Made by a program: the position numbers and the translations under genes. A model generated the notes under the pieces. The model saw only the letters and a program-made list of their open reading frames with translations, was not told where the DNA came from and ran no database searches. DNA of 64,000 nt from a bacterium BMS3Bbin08 (lineage in GTDB: Bacteria; Nitrospirota; Thermodesulfovibrionia; UBA6902; BMS3Bbin08). Location: positions 1 through 64,000 of the forward strand of contig BDTR01000030.1 in the NCBI GenBank assembly GCA_002897775.1, read 5' to 3'. Position 1 is the first letter of the stretch, and every line of letters begins with the position of its first letter. Positions 8,926 to 18,093 of this stretch are shown here, in pieces.

Positions 8926-9235
8926 CAATATTCCCGTATATCTCAAAGACCTTGTCAAGCTTGGAAAACCTGAATATCTCCATAATTGCTTCGGACAGTC
9001 CTATCAGTTTCAATCTTCCGCCGTATGATTTCATATTTTTCAGCCCCTCCACAAAGGTCGCTATCCCCGAACTGTCAATATAAGAGACATTACCGAAGTC
9101 AACGTGAAGGGCCCTGGTCTTCTTACTTATCAGACGCATTAATTCCGCCCTCAATTCGGGTGATGAGTACAGGTCAATATCACCTGTTGGTGTTATTATC
9201 GGGCTGCCTTTATAGTCCTTTATATCGATCTTCAT
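8906..9235 (-). CDS. STAS domain protein (anti-sigma factor antagonist / MlaB-like)
   Basis: TPTGDIDLYSSPELR...VDFGNVSYIDSSGIATFVEGL; retains DSSG phospho-acceptor motif. Confidence 0.9.
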   Translation of the reverse strand: MKIDIKDYKGSPIITPTGDIDLYSSPELRAELMRLISKKTRALHVDFGNVSYIDSSGIATFVEGLKNMKSYGGRLKLIGLSEAIMEIFRFSKLDKVFEIYGNIDEAFNS

Positions 9236-9657
9236 TGTACCCCCGCTTTTTTATCCAGGCGCCTGATCAGTCTGAGCCTGTTGCCTTTCTTCTTTGTTTC
9301 ATCGAATGAAACAACATCAAACGCCCTTTTGATAAGATGGACGCCGAGCCCGCCGGGTCTTATATCAGTAAGACTTCTGCCCTCTATGAGTTCAGGCTTT
9401 GCCTTAATGCCGTTATCGTCTATCACTACTTCAAACCCCTTTTTCGTTACACTGAACTTTATATCGATCTTCTGGGTCGTGTCTCCCCTGCACGCGTATT
9501 TTATTACGTTTGAACAGGCTTCATCAACAGCAAGCTTGATGTTCTCTATATCGGTCTCGGGCAAATTGTATATCTTCCCCATGCTGACCGTTACATCCCT
9601 GACCACACACAGGTATCTGGGGTGAGCCGGGATCGTAATGGCTATGGAATCTTTCAT
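9232..9657 (-). CDS. RsbW-like serine-protein kinase (anti-sigma factor, GHKL ATPase)
   Basis: N box DEACSNVIKYA, DDNG motif, GGLGVHLIKRAFD. Confidence 0.9.
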   Translation of the reverse strand: MKDSIAITIPAHPRYLCVVRDVTVSMGKIYNLPETDIENIKLAVDEACSNVIKYACRGDTTQKIDIKFSVTKKGFEVVIDDNGIKAKPELIEGRSLTDIRPGGLGVHLIKRAFDVVSFDETKKKGNRLRLIRRLDKKAGVQ

Positions 9658-9663
9658 CTTATA

Positions 9664-10965
9664 TCAGACCCTGTTTATTTCCACCAGGGTCAGGTCATCA
9701 GCCCTGTCAGTGCCCTGTGAAAAATCATTCACATGATCAATAAGCTTTTTGATGAGCTGTTTTTCAGCCATATGCTTTTCTACGAATTCAACGATTTTGT
9801 CAAAACTGAGCCTTTCGCCTTTTTTGTTTTTTGCGTCAAAAGCGCCGTCAGTCAGCAAGAGCAGCCTGTCGCCTTTTTCAAGCTGTATGCTCGTGCTTGG
9901 GTATTCTACCGCCATGATACCAAGGGGCGGACCTGAATCCACTGTCATTACTTTTACCTCTTCCTGTGTTATCCATAAGAACGGGGGATGCCCGGCATTT
10001 GCAACATTCATCTCTCCGGTTACAGTATCTATTATTGCGTACATGGCCGTGAGAAACATACCCCTTGGCGCGCCTAACAGCTGGGAATTAAGGTTTTTCA
10101 GGGTTTCGTCAGGTGTACTGTTCATACGCGCTATATACCTGAACTCACTTAAAATCTTTGCCATATAAAGCGCGGCTGACACGCCTTTGCCTGATACGTC
10201 GCCTATGAGCACCCCGACCTTACCATCGATATGCTTGATAAAATCATAGATGTCACCGCCGACCTTTTTTGCCGAGATATTGACTGCGGACGCCTTTATG
10301 CTGCCTTTTTTAAATGTCGGGGGTTCTGGAAGAAAGCTTTTCTGAACCACAGCAGCTATCTCAAGTTCCTGTCTCAGCCTCTCCCTTCCAATGGACTCCT
10401 TGTGAAACAGCGCGTTTTCAATGGCAATGGCAATTTGCGAACAGTGGGTCTGGAACAGTTCCACGTCATAATCATCAAAGCTGTCCTTGTTCCTGGGGTT
10501 CAGTATCTCGGCAACTCCTATCAGGCCGCCCCTGCCGATAAGCGGCGCGGCAATAAGACTTTTGGTTGTGAAACCCGTCAGTTTGTCGGCATTCTTATAA
10601 AAACGGCTGTCTGTTGCGGCATCCTTTACAAGCAGGGGCTTCTGCTTTTCCGCGACCCAGCCCGCGATACCCTGGCCCATTTCAAGTGAGATCTTGTCTT
10701 TGAGCTTTTCTGATGTTTCCTCCTCACGGCAAAGGGCAAGCTCAAATTCCAGCCTGTTTGTGTCCTTGTTATAAAAAAGGATCGAACAGGCCTCCGCGTC
10801 CATAATTTTTTTTGCCTTTTCCATTACAAGCTTCATAAGTTCGTTAAAATCAAGGGTCGAGGATATAATAGTGGAAACCTCTATAAGGGTCTTGAGGTCC
10901 TCAACTTTTTTTTCTAATGTTCTGAGATAGTCCCTGGATACAGTGACTTCAGGTCCTTTTGGCAT
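9664..10965 (-). CDS. GAF domain + PP2C (SpoIIE/RsbU-type) serine phosphatase
   Basis: GAF region (ACSILFYNKDTNRLEFE...GIAGWVAEKQKPLLVKDA) then KVGGDIYDFI, IGDVSGKGVSAALYMA, LLLTDGAFDAKN. Confidence 0.92.
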   Translation of the reverse strand: MPKGPEVTVSRDYLRTLEKKVEDLKTLIEVSTIISSTLDFNELMKLVMEKAKKIMDAEACSILFYNKDTNRLEFELALCREEETSEKLKDKISLEMGQGIAGWVAEKQKPLLVKDAATDSRFYKNADKLTGFTTKSLIAAPLIGRGGLIGVAEILNPRNKDSFDDYDVELFQTHCSQIAIAIENALFHKESIGRERLRQELEIAAVVQKSFLPEPPTFKKGSIKASAVNISAKKVGGDIYDFIKHIDGKVGVLIGDVSGKGVSAALYMAKILSEFRYIARMNSTPDETLKNLNSQLLGAPRGMFLTAMYAIIDTVTGEMNVANAGHPPFLWITQEEVKVMTVDSGPPLGIMAVEYPSTSIQLEKGDRLLLLTDGAFDAKNKKGERLSFDKIVEFVEKHMAEKQLIKKLIDHVNDFSQGTDRADDLTLVEINRV

Positions 10966-11002
10966 AATTTAGTTTATCCCCAGTGAGATGATATAGGTCA
11001 TC

Positions 11003-11028
11003 ATATACTATATAATTATATAGTATAT
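11003..11028. promoter_or_regulatory. Perfect 26-bp AT-rich palindrome (candidate operator)
   Basis: ATATACTATATAATTATATAGTATAT equals its own reverse complement; lies between divergent genes starting at 10965(-) and 11165(+). Confidence 0.5.
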
Positions 11029-11164
11029 AAGCTGACACTGCCATTTTCATCTTTTTTTAATCACTTTGCCCGGTTCACTTTTAAACCTTTTCTCTGTTTT
11101 GCTATCTAAACTAATAAAACCCGCAGGAACAAGCGGGCCCTGTCAAAGAAAAAGGAGGCATAAA

Positions 11165-11461
11165 ATGAAAAAGATATCTTTGTTCTTAATTACCGTGATA
11201 ATGATATCATCCTCTGCATTAATCGGTTGTACAACCGTTGTGCGCGTGCCGCCTCCGCCTGTAAGAGTAGAGGTAAGGCCGGCGCCGCCATATGCAGGAA
11301 CAGTGTGGATCGGAGGTCACTGGCAGCACAAACACCGCAAATGGATATGGGCGCCGGGTCACTGGAAAAGGCGTCCGGGACCAGGAGCCGCATGGGCGCC
11401 GGGTCACTGGAGAGAAACACCAAGGGGCTGGAAATGGGTGCCGGGCCACTGGAGGCGCTAA
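11165..11461 (+). CDS. WXXGXW-repeat lipoprotein
   Basis: Lipobox LIGC; repeats VWIGGHWQ, WIWAPGHWKR, AWAPGHWRE, WKWVPGHWRR. Start at MKKISLFLI. Confidence 0.8.
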   Translation: MKKISLFLITVIMISSSALIGCTTVVRVPPPPVRVEVRPAPPYAGTVWIGGHWQHKHRKWIWAPGHWKRRPGPGAAWAPGHWRETPRGWKWVPGHWRR

Positions 11462-11525
11462 GAAATAAACAGGCAGCCTGATAAAAAAACTTGCTTTTCT
11501 CATAGATCTGTATTAATAAGAAGTT

Positions 11526-12350
11526 ATGGGCTTACAAACAGGGCGCCTGAAAATACAAAAACTCCTTTTTCTTACTGTCGCGATCTTTTTTATCTTTTCC
11601 TGCGCGGGGTTATCAACTCAGTCTGATACCGCCGACCCTTTTGAACAGGGACTGGCGCTGTTCAAACAGGGCAAGTACGAAAAAGCCCTGCCTTTTTTTG
11701 AAAGGTCGGTTGAGAGCAGAACTGATTTTGCCAAAGGTTATCTTTACCTTGGCAGGTCTTTTCTGAATCTGAGCAAATGGCATAAGGCCATTCCACCCAT
11801 TCGCACTGCCATATCCCTTTCCACAGGAAAGATGAAACAGGAGGCTGCTAATGTCCTGCTGGACGCGCTTATGGGCGCGGCGCTTTTGGAGTTTGAAAAA
11901 GGCGACCTGGACTCCGCGGCCGGCCATCTTAAGGAAATACTCGATATTAAGCCTGAATTCATCAAGGCAAGGGATGAGCTTGTTAAAACGCTCTTTGCGT
12001 TTGCAGATAAATTAATGTCAGAGGGTTTGATAGATGAGGCTATATTAAGATACAAAGAGATCCTCGCGCTTGCCCCTGCACTGCTCAGGGCACAGGAAGA
12101 TCTTATCAGGGCACTGTCTGAATTCGCGGAAAGACTGCTGCAGGAGGGGCGTTTTGAAGATGCCATAGAACCATACAGCGAACTTATTGAGCTGGCCCCT
12201 GAAGAACCCGGCGCTTATATAGGGCTTGCAAAGGCATTACTTAAGAACGGCGACATTGTAAAGGCCCTGCAGACAATTAAGAACGCCCTTCAGAAGGACC
12301 CCGCAAGCAGTGAAGCGCTTTCTCTGTTCAGGGAAATACTTATGCAATAG
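11526..12350 (+). CDS. TPR-repeat lipoprotein
   Basis: Lipobox FSCAG; tandem TPR motifs. Confidence 0.8.
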   Translation: MGLQTGRLKIQKLLFLTVAIFFIFSCAGLSTQSDTADPFEQGLALFKQGKYEKALPFFERSVESRTDFAKGYLYLGRSFLNLSKWHKAIPPIRTAISLSTGKMKQEAANVLLDALMGAALLEFEKGDLDSAAGHLKEILDIKPEFIKARDELVKTLFAFADKLMSEGLIDEAILRYKEILALAPALLRAQEDLIRALSEFAERLLQEGRFEDAIEPYSELIELAPEEPGAYIGLAKALLKNGDIVKALQTIKNALQKDPASSEALSLFREILMQ

Positions 12351-12366
12351 ACAGCGGACAAGCGGT

Positions 12367-12981
12367 CTATTTCTTTTTACCCCATGTCCCGTCAGGATGC
12401 TGAACAAGCCAGCCGCTTTTGGCCTGCTTTATCCAGCTCTTGGCAAATATCTCTTTTATCTCTGTAACTTTATCAGGAGGAAAGTTGTTGGCCTTTGCTA
12501 TTTCTTTGTAAAGGGCGTTCCTGTCCTTGTTCTCAGCCTCTATCAGGCGCTTTAGTTCAGCCTTTTTCTTCAGGTTCAGTCCGTCGGTAGAACGGATGTC
12601 TAATAGGCCGTCGTTCGCTATGCCGACATTTGCGCTGTCCATATAAGGTTTTATAGAAGACGCCCTGTCCGCAATGGTTCCTTTTATCGCGCGTATGGCA
12701 GGAGTGGTAACCTTAATATCAGGTTCAGCTGCATATGCCTCAGAAGGCCCGATCACGCCAAGCGCAACTCTTATCCACGGCCTTAGAAAGCTTTCCGGCT
12801 CTCCTTCTATTGCCGGCTCTTCAGGTACTGCGCCCTCTTCTTCGCCCCACACTTCTTCAACTATTGTATCTGCCGCTTCTCCAACAGCAGCAGCCGGGAA
12901 ATACACGTTTATTGTCACACATGCCTGTATGATAAAAAGCGATAATAAAATAAGAGATGACCTTGTTAATAAATTCTTCAT
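12367..12981 (-). CDS. DUF1318 (YdbL-like) protein
   Basis: CVTINVYFPAAAVGEAADTIVEEVW..., C-terminal GWLVQHPDGTWGKKK. Confidence 0.8.
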   Translation of the reverse strand: MKNLLTRSSLILLSLFIIQACVTINVYFPAAAVGEAADTIVEEVWGEEEGAVPEEPAIEGEPESFLRPWIRVALGVIGPSEAYAAEPDIKVTTPAIRAIKGTIADRASSIKPYMDSANVGIANDGLLDIRSTDGLNLKKKAELKRLIEAENKDRNALYKEIAKANNFPPDKVTEIKEIFAKSWIKQAKSGWLVQHPDGTWGKKK

Positions 12982-13105
12982 ATCTTTTCCTCCTTTTTAT
13001 TGTCTATAAGTTAAAAGATACAGGATGAACAGGGGATATGTAAACCCTATGCAGGATATTTTAAAATTATCAATGCAAAATTAACAATTAACAATGATTT
13101 TGCTA

Positions 13106-15502
13106 TCACTCCACTCTTATCTTTTCCCCTTTTTCTATCTGCTTTATGCTGTTCAGCCTCTTGACCATCTCCTGAAACGATACGTTCCGGGTATGGCTGA
13201 TGATATTAACCTTTGGGGGCAGGATGCCGCCTTTTACAATGTACTCTTTGTTGCCTTCAGTCACAATGCCTCCAAGCAGGAAGTTGTCGTTTTTAAGCTT
13301 ACCCTTAAAGCCGATTTTCGCGTATTTGTACTGTTCAAACAACTTATATATTCCTGTGCTTAATATGGCAGAGGCAGACCCGGTGCCCATAATAGATATC
13401 TTGTTAATGGCCTCAACACTGATCTTTTGCGTGACTCCTTTTCTCCTGACCGTCTCTATAAGGGCCTCAAAGCGCTCTGCCTGACTGTTAGCTATAACAA
13501 GGTTCCTTACATAACCCTGCATTACTCCTGATATATGACCGAATTCAAATGTATCAGTAAGTCTGCTCAGGTCTATTTCCTTAATCTCAACCGAGGTACT
13601 TATGGAAGGCACGGGCCCGAAGATGCTGTCCACTGACAGGTCGCTTATTCTTATCTCGCCTCCAAAAAGCTCAATTTTGATCTCGCCGTTTGTAAGCAGA
13701 CTGCCCTTTGTGATACTGGCGCTCGGGATCTCGCCTGTCAGGCTGCCGCTGAATTGCGGGATATTAAATGAAGAACTTACCTGCTCAAGGTCAATTCCAT
13801 TCATATCTATTGACATGTGCAGTTCTCTGTCCGGGCTGAGAAGTTTTTCGTAACTTATGTTTTTCAGTTTTATATTGCCCGCAAAAACCGGAATCTGGAT
13901 ATCCTCCTTAAAAACCAGGGTGTTCTGCCAGACAGCCGGATAAAACTCGATTCTTTCTGCCTGCTGTTTTTTCCATGAGATATTACGGATCCTGATAGAG
14001 CCAAAACGCTCGGCCTCTTTTTTTGGGGCAGTAATCTTTGGATAGGAAAGGTCAAGAGGAAGTGACATATTCACCCCCTGAACAGATAAACCTGATTTTT
14101 CAGCAAAAACATCGGCGTCCTTAATATCTATGTTCCCCTGAATATTAAACGCGTCTTTGGTCCCATTGACTGACAGCCTTGCTGATGTTTTACCGCTTAT
14201 TCCCATCTGTGATAGAAAGGGAAATCTGTCCTGAAAGGTCTCCTGCACAAAAAAGGCAAAGGCATCTGCGTTGGCAAGTTCTTTTAAACGCACATCCAGG
14301 TCAATGCGCGGTGTTTTCGAAATACTCCTGATATCGCCTGACGCGCCGATGGTCCCTATATCTGTGATACTAAACTCTGAAGCTGATATCTTAAGTGTGT
14401 CGTTATTTTTGAAATATTTCCCCTGGACAGAACAGCTTATTTCCTTTTCTGTGAAATCACCATAAAAACTGCCCAGCAGGAGTTCAAAGTCAGAGGCATG
14501 GGTCGTGACAGAGAATTCCGTTGTGTTGTCCTTTAATGAGTATTTAAGATCGCCTGATAAGTTCACTGCTATGCCCTCGCCTGCCATAGCGCCGTCAGAA
14601 GAGGAAAAACCTCCGTTGTCTATGATCGCGCTTATTGTGCCGGATATTCCTTCAGACATGTCTACTGAAACAGCGGAGCGAAGAGCGGCTGTCCCTTGCA
14701 GAGCAAAACCTTTATCAGGCAAAATATTAACGAATTTCTTCACCACTTTGTTGAGATCAACTCTGTCAGCAGTGAGTTCAGCCTGCATTTTAAAGGGAAA
14801 CATGCTCAGGCGGCCCTTGATGTCTGCCGCTCCTGCAAGAGGCGAGGATATTGAGATATTTTCGATGTCCAGTTCGAATTTATCAATATCATATTCTCCT
14901 TTAAAAATTATCTGCAGTGCTTCTTTCCTTAATTCAGGCGCTCTGAGATCGCCGCTTGCCAGGACCTCTGCTTTTCTGCCGGGCATCTCTTTAATAGAAA
15001 GCGCAAAGCCGCTGAAACTGACCAACATGCCTGTTTCATTCCGGACAATGACCTCTCCGTCCTCTATCGAGATCTTTTTCAGATAAAAAGGAAGGGAGGG
15101 CCAGCCTTTTTTTATCTCTCCATCTTTACGGCCCTTTAAGGTTATAAACAGTTTTGGTTTTTTTATCTCTATTTCATCAATGTGTTTTTTGAACAAAACA
15201 GAAGGACTCAGGCCGATCTCTGCATAAGGAATAACGACGATCGGTTCACCTTTTTCACTTTCCCTGAGAGTAAGATCTTTTATGGCGATCCTGCCCCATC
15301 CTGTTAAAGATAATGCCCCGATCTCGATCGGCATCTTTGACTGCCTGTTTATGATCTGTTCAGCACGGTCTAAAAAGGAAGGGCTTTTAAAAAGAAAATA
15401 GACAAAAGCAAAAAAAGAAATAAGAAGGATACCACAAAAGTAAAGGATCAAAAGCAAGGCCTTTTTCAGGCCGAGCCTGCTTTTTCCGGTGGTTTTCATC
15501 AA
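13106..15502 (-). CDS. YdbH/AsmA-like intermembrane protein (DUF748/DUF3971-type)
   Basis: N-terminal TM, about 800 aa beta-rich region, adjacent to YdbL-like gene; C-terminal ISVEAINKISIMGTGSAS typical of YdbH-like proteins. Confidence 0.75.
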   Translation of the reverse strand: MMKTTGKSRLGLKKALLLILYFCGILLISFFAFVYFLFKSPSFLDRAEQIINRQSKMPIEIGALSLTGWGRIAIKDLTLRESEKGEPIVVIPYAEIGLSPSVLFKKHIDEIEIKKPKLFITLKGRKDGEIKKGWPSLPFYLKKISIEDGEVIVRNETGMLVSFSGFALSIKEMPGRKAEVLASGDLRAPELRKEALQIIFKGEYDIDKFELDIENISISSPLAGAADIKGRLSMFPFKMQAELTADRVDLNKVVKKFVNILPDKGFALQGTAALRSAVSVDMSEGISGTISAIIDNGGFSSSDGAMAGEGIAVNLSGDLKYSLKDNTTEFSVTTHASDFELLLGSFYGDFTEKEISCSVQGKYFKNNDTLKISASEFSITDIGTIGASGDIRSISKTPRIDLDVRLKELANADAFAFFVQETFQDRFPFLSQMGISGKTSARLSVNGTKDAFNIQGNIDIKDADVFAEKSGLSVQGVNMSLPLDLSYPKITAPKKEAERFGSIRIRNISWKKQQAERIEFYPAVWQNTLVFKEDIQIPVFAGNIKLKNISYEKLLSPDRELHMSIDMNGIDLEQVSSSFNIPQFSGSLTGEIPSASITKGSLLTNGEIKIELFGGEIRISDLSVDSIFGPVPSISTSVEIKEIDLSRLTDTFEFGHISGVMQGYVRNLVIANSQAERFEALIETVRRKGVTQKISVEAINKISIMGTGSASAILSTGIYKLFEQYKYAKIGFKGKLKNDNFLLGGIVTEGNKEYIVKGGILPPKVNIISHTRNVSFQEMVKRLNSIKQIEKGEKIRVE

Positions 15503-15523
15503 CGAGAAAGTTTAAATAAAAAG

Positions 15524-16600
15524 TCAGCGGCTGTTGATCTCATAAATAAGACGCCTGAGTCTGCCGTTATCCTTTAAGTTAAAATCCAGTATCAGCCTTG
15601 GAAGGTCGGCTAATTCCGGCTCATCCGCTTCCTCGGGCAAGGCCCCGGAAGTATAAATCCTGCCGTCAGGAACAAGCATATCCTCAAAACGCTTATTCAG
15701 GTCATCCACAAAATCAGCTTCAAGGCCTGTCAAAAGCCTGATAACAAGTTTTTTGTTCACGTATCTCATGCTGTGGTAGCGATGATAAAAAAGGTTGATC
15801 TTTTCAACTGCCGCGTCCACAGAATCACAGCGTTCAAACAAATTAAAATCTGATTCATGGATGTAACCTTCCCCCAGCAGTTCTTCTCTGAAAAACCTGA
15901 TCCACCTGGTCCAGTAGGTGCCTCCGGGCTCATCAATAAGAACAAGCGGCAGAGGATAACGCTTGCCGGTCTGGACAAGGGTAAGGGTTTCCATGGCCTC
16001 ATCCAGAGTGCCGAATCCGCCGGGAAAAAGCGCTATGGCATCTGCCTCTTTAACAAACGCTACTTTTCTGTTGAAAAAGTACTTGTAAGTAATAAGCCGC
16101 GGATTTCCCTTAAGTGTTGGGTTTGGTGTCTGCTCAAAAGGAAGGTCAATGTTAACGCCGAACGAGTGTTCAGGCCCTGCCCCATGGTTTACCGCCTGCA
16201 TAATACCTGGGCCGGCTCCTGTAATGACCATGTACCCTGCCTTTGTCAGCTTCTCGCCAAAAAGCCGCGCCATTTCATAGACCGGCTCATCAGGCCGGGT
16301 CCGCGCAGAGCCGAACACAGTTACTTTTTTTACGTGCCGGTACGGCCCGAATATCTTTCCTGTAAACCGCATCTCTTTCATTGTGGTTCTCATAAGCTTG
16401 AGATTCGCGGCATCGTCATCCTCCTGCCCGGCCTTTAAAGCGGCAAGGATCATCTCGCGCACAAGGCCTGAGTGCCTGATACCTCCTACCAGGTCTATCA
16501 GCTGGTCGATGGCGTCGTCTGCAGGGCCGTTGGTTCTGGTAAAGTGAAGTTCTTTCATGGCTGGTTGAATTATAAGTTTAATATTTTTCGCTCTTGACAA
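15524..16600 (-). CDS. LOG family (TIGR00730-type) protein
   Basis: VTVFGSARTRPDEPVYEMARLFGEKLTKAGYMVITGAGPGIMQAVNHGA; ALFPGGFGTLDEAMETLTLVQTGK. Confidence 0.9.
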   Translation of the reverse strand: MSRAKNIKLIIQPAMKELHFTRTNGPADDAIDQLIDLVGGIRHSGLVREMILAALKAGQEDDDAANLKLMRTTMKEMRFTGKIFGPYRHVKKVTVFGSARTRPDEPVYEMARLFGEKLTKAGYMVITGAGPGIMQAVNHGAGPEHSFGVNIDLPFEQTPNPTLKGNPRLITYKYFFNRKVAFVKEADAIALFPGGFGTLDEAMETLTLVQTGKRYPLPLVLIDEPGGTYWTRWIRFFREELLGEGYIHESDFNLFERCDSVDAAVEKINLFYHRYHSMRYVNKKLVIRLLTGLEADFVDDLNKRFEDMLVPDGRIYTSGALPEEADEPELADLPRLILDFNLKDNGRLRRLIYEINSR

Positions 16601-16802
16601 TCAACAAGGGAGAGGAACTGCCAAAATTAGAGGTATCAAAACCAGATGACCTATTCCAGCGCATCGGATCTTTTTTGCACAAAAAAAGAGGCTGTCCTGA
16701 AAATTCGGAATTTTCCCCTGAATTACTGTTTTGAAAATCCTCTTGAGAGGTCAGCTAGTAAAGAATAAAAGGGGGCGTCCCGTATTTATATCGCTTGCAG
16801 GA

Positions 16803-17330
16803 TCAAAGCCCTTTTTTCTCGATCCACACAAAAAGCGACAATCCTCCGATAACAAATGCCGTTATCACAACCCATTCATTTACCCCCAGGACCTGCGGCA
16901 GGGTTATTGAACCTTCTGTTCCCCATGTCAGGATCGTACTGCTTATTTCCGGGTAAACTTCGGCAATTATCGCCGCGCCTGTCAGCATACCGAGGATGCC
17001 CCAGAACGCGTCCACCCTTCCCTCTCCCAGCGCCCCAAGCGATGTGCCCGGACAGTACCCTATGATCGCCCAGCCAATTCCAAATATAAGCCCGCCTATA
17101 ATGTTGGCTCCGATGTTCGTAGGCAATATAAGGGGCCTGGCTATCCCAAAGTGATGAAGAACAGCCACCCCCGCCATTCCGGTCAGGATGGCTGAAAAAA
17201 AGAATTTGACGATCGTCATGTCCTTCAGGCGAAGGGCGCCCACCTGCATGTCGTAACGCACCACCCTGCCCTTTTGCAGAAGAAATCCGAACAAGATCCC
17301 TGTTATCAGACCATTTATTAATGCGCTCAT
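16803..17330 (-). CDS. YeeE/YedE family membrane protein
   Basis: GFLLQKGRVVRYDMQVGALRLKDMTIVKFF...GWAIIGYCPGTSLGALGEGR. Confidence 0.85.
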   Translation of the reverse strand: MSALINGLITGILFGFLLQKGRVVRYDMQVGALRLKDMTIVKFFFSAILTGMAGVAVLHHFGIARPLILPTNIGANIIGGLIFGIGWAIIGYCPGTSLGALGEGRVDAFWGILGMLTGAAIIAEVYPEISSTILTWGTEGSITLPQVLGVNEWVVITAFVIGGLSLFVWIEKKGL

Positions 17331-17848
17331 TGTTTTTCACCTCCGCGGTAAATGATATTCGCGAAGATTATCCCGCCCGCAAAAAAACAGACCACAACAA
17401 TGAGCCCGCTGACCGCAAGCTGTACCAGCGCTCCAAGGCCGTAGCCGCTCGGACATCCTCCTGCCAGCCGCGCCCCGAACATAAGGACCACCCCGCCTAC
17501 AAAGGCAAAAACACTTCTTTTTACCGTGCTTGGGCCAAAACGCGACTCCCACATATCCGGCACCGCCTTGACCTTAAAGCTCCCGTCGGTCATGGATGAA
17601 ATAAATGATCCTATCAAAATACCCAGGACCATCATCACCTGCCAGTCAACCCTGGGACCGAACCATCTGAAGTAGTCCATTGTAGATACCCTCTCAGCGG
17701 AAAAAAGCTGTTCAATAAAAGCGGTAACACGCACAAAACTCGTGGACGCGCCAAAATAATTGCCAGCTATCCATGCAGACGCTATAATGACCCCTCCGGT
17801 CAACGCGCCCGCCAGATAAGGGCTCCACCCCCTGCTTTCTGTTTCCAT
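17327..17848 (-). CDS. YeeE/YedE family membrane protein
   Basis: FVGGVVLMFGARLAGGCPSGYGLGALVQLAVSGLI. Confidence 0.85.
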   Translation of the reverse strand: METESRGWSPYLAGALTGGVIIASAWIAGNYFGASTSFVRVTAFIEQLFSAERVSTMDYFRWFGPRVDWQVMMVLGILIGSFISSMTDGSFKVKAVPDMWESRFGPSTVKRSVFAFVGGVVLMFGARLAGGCPSGYGLGALVQLAVSGLIVVVCFFAGGIIFANIIYRGGEKQ

Positions 17849-18008
17849 ATAAAAACCACCGCCTTTTTAACGTTGATTAAAATATATACCTGATTTGAGG
17901 TAAATGCAATGGTTGAGGTAATAAAGTAAAGAAGATGTCTTAAAACGTTATTAATCGATCAGTTCCGCTTGAAAGCGTGCAATCAGGGGATTGTTCGGCA
18001 TAATAAAA

Positions 18009-18032
18009 CAGGCGGGCTTTAGGCCCGCCCGC
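18009..18032 (-). terminator. Intrinsic terminator-like hairpin
   Basis: GGCGGGC/GCCCGCC stem followed on minus strand by TGTTTTATT, downstream of the cytochrome gene. Confidence 0.55.
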
Positions 18033-18093
18033 ACTGAAAAGCTAAACAGTTAAAGGTTGCCCGAGATTTTCATACAGATAAGCACTCTATGCT

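Noticed and set aside
14505-15086. 193-aa plus-strand ORF
   Set aside because: Antisense to the YdbH/AsmA-like gene; Ser/Pro-rich shadow frame.
15857-16438. 193-aa plus-strand ORF
   Set aside because: Antisense to the LOG family gene with no recognisable motifs.
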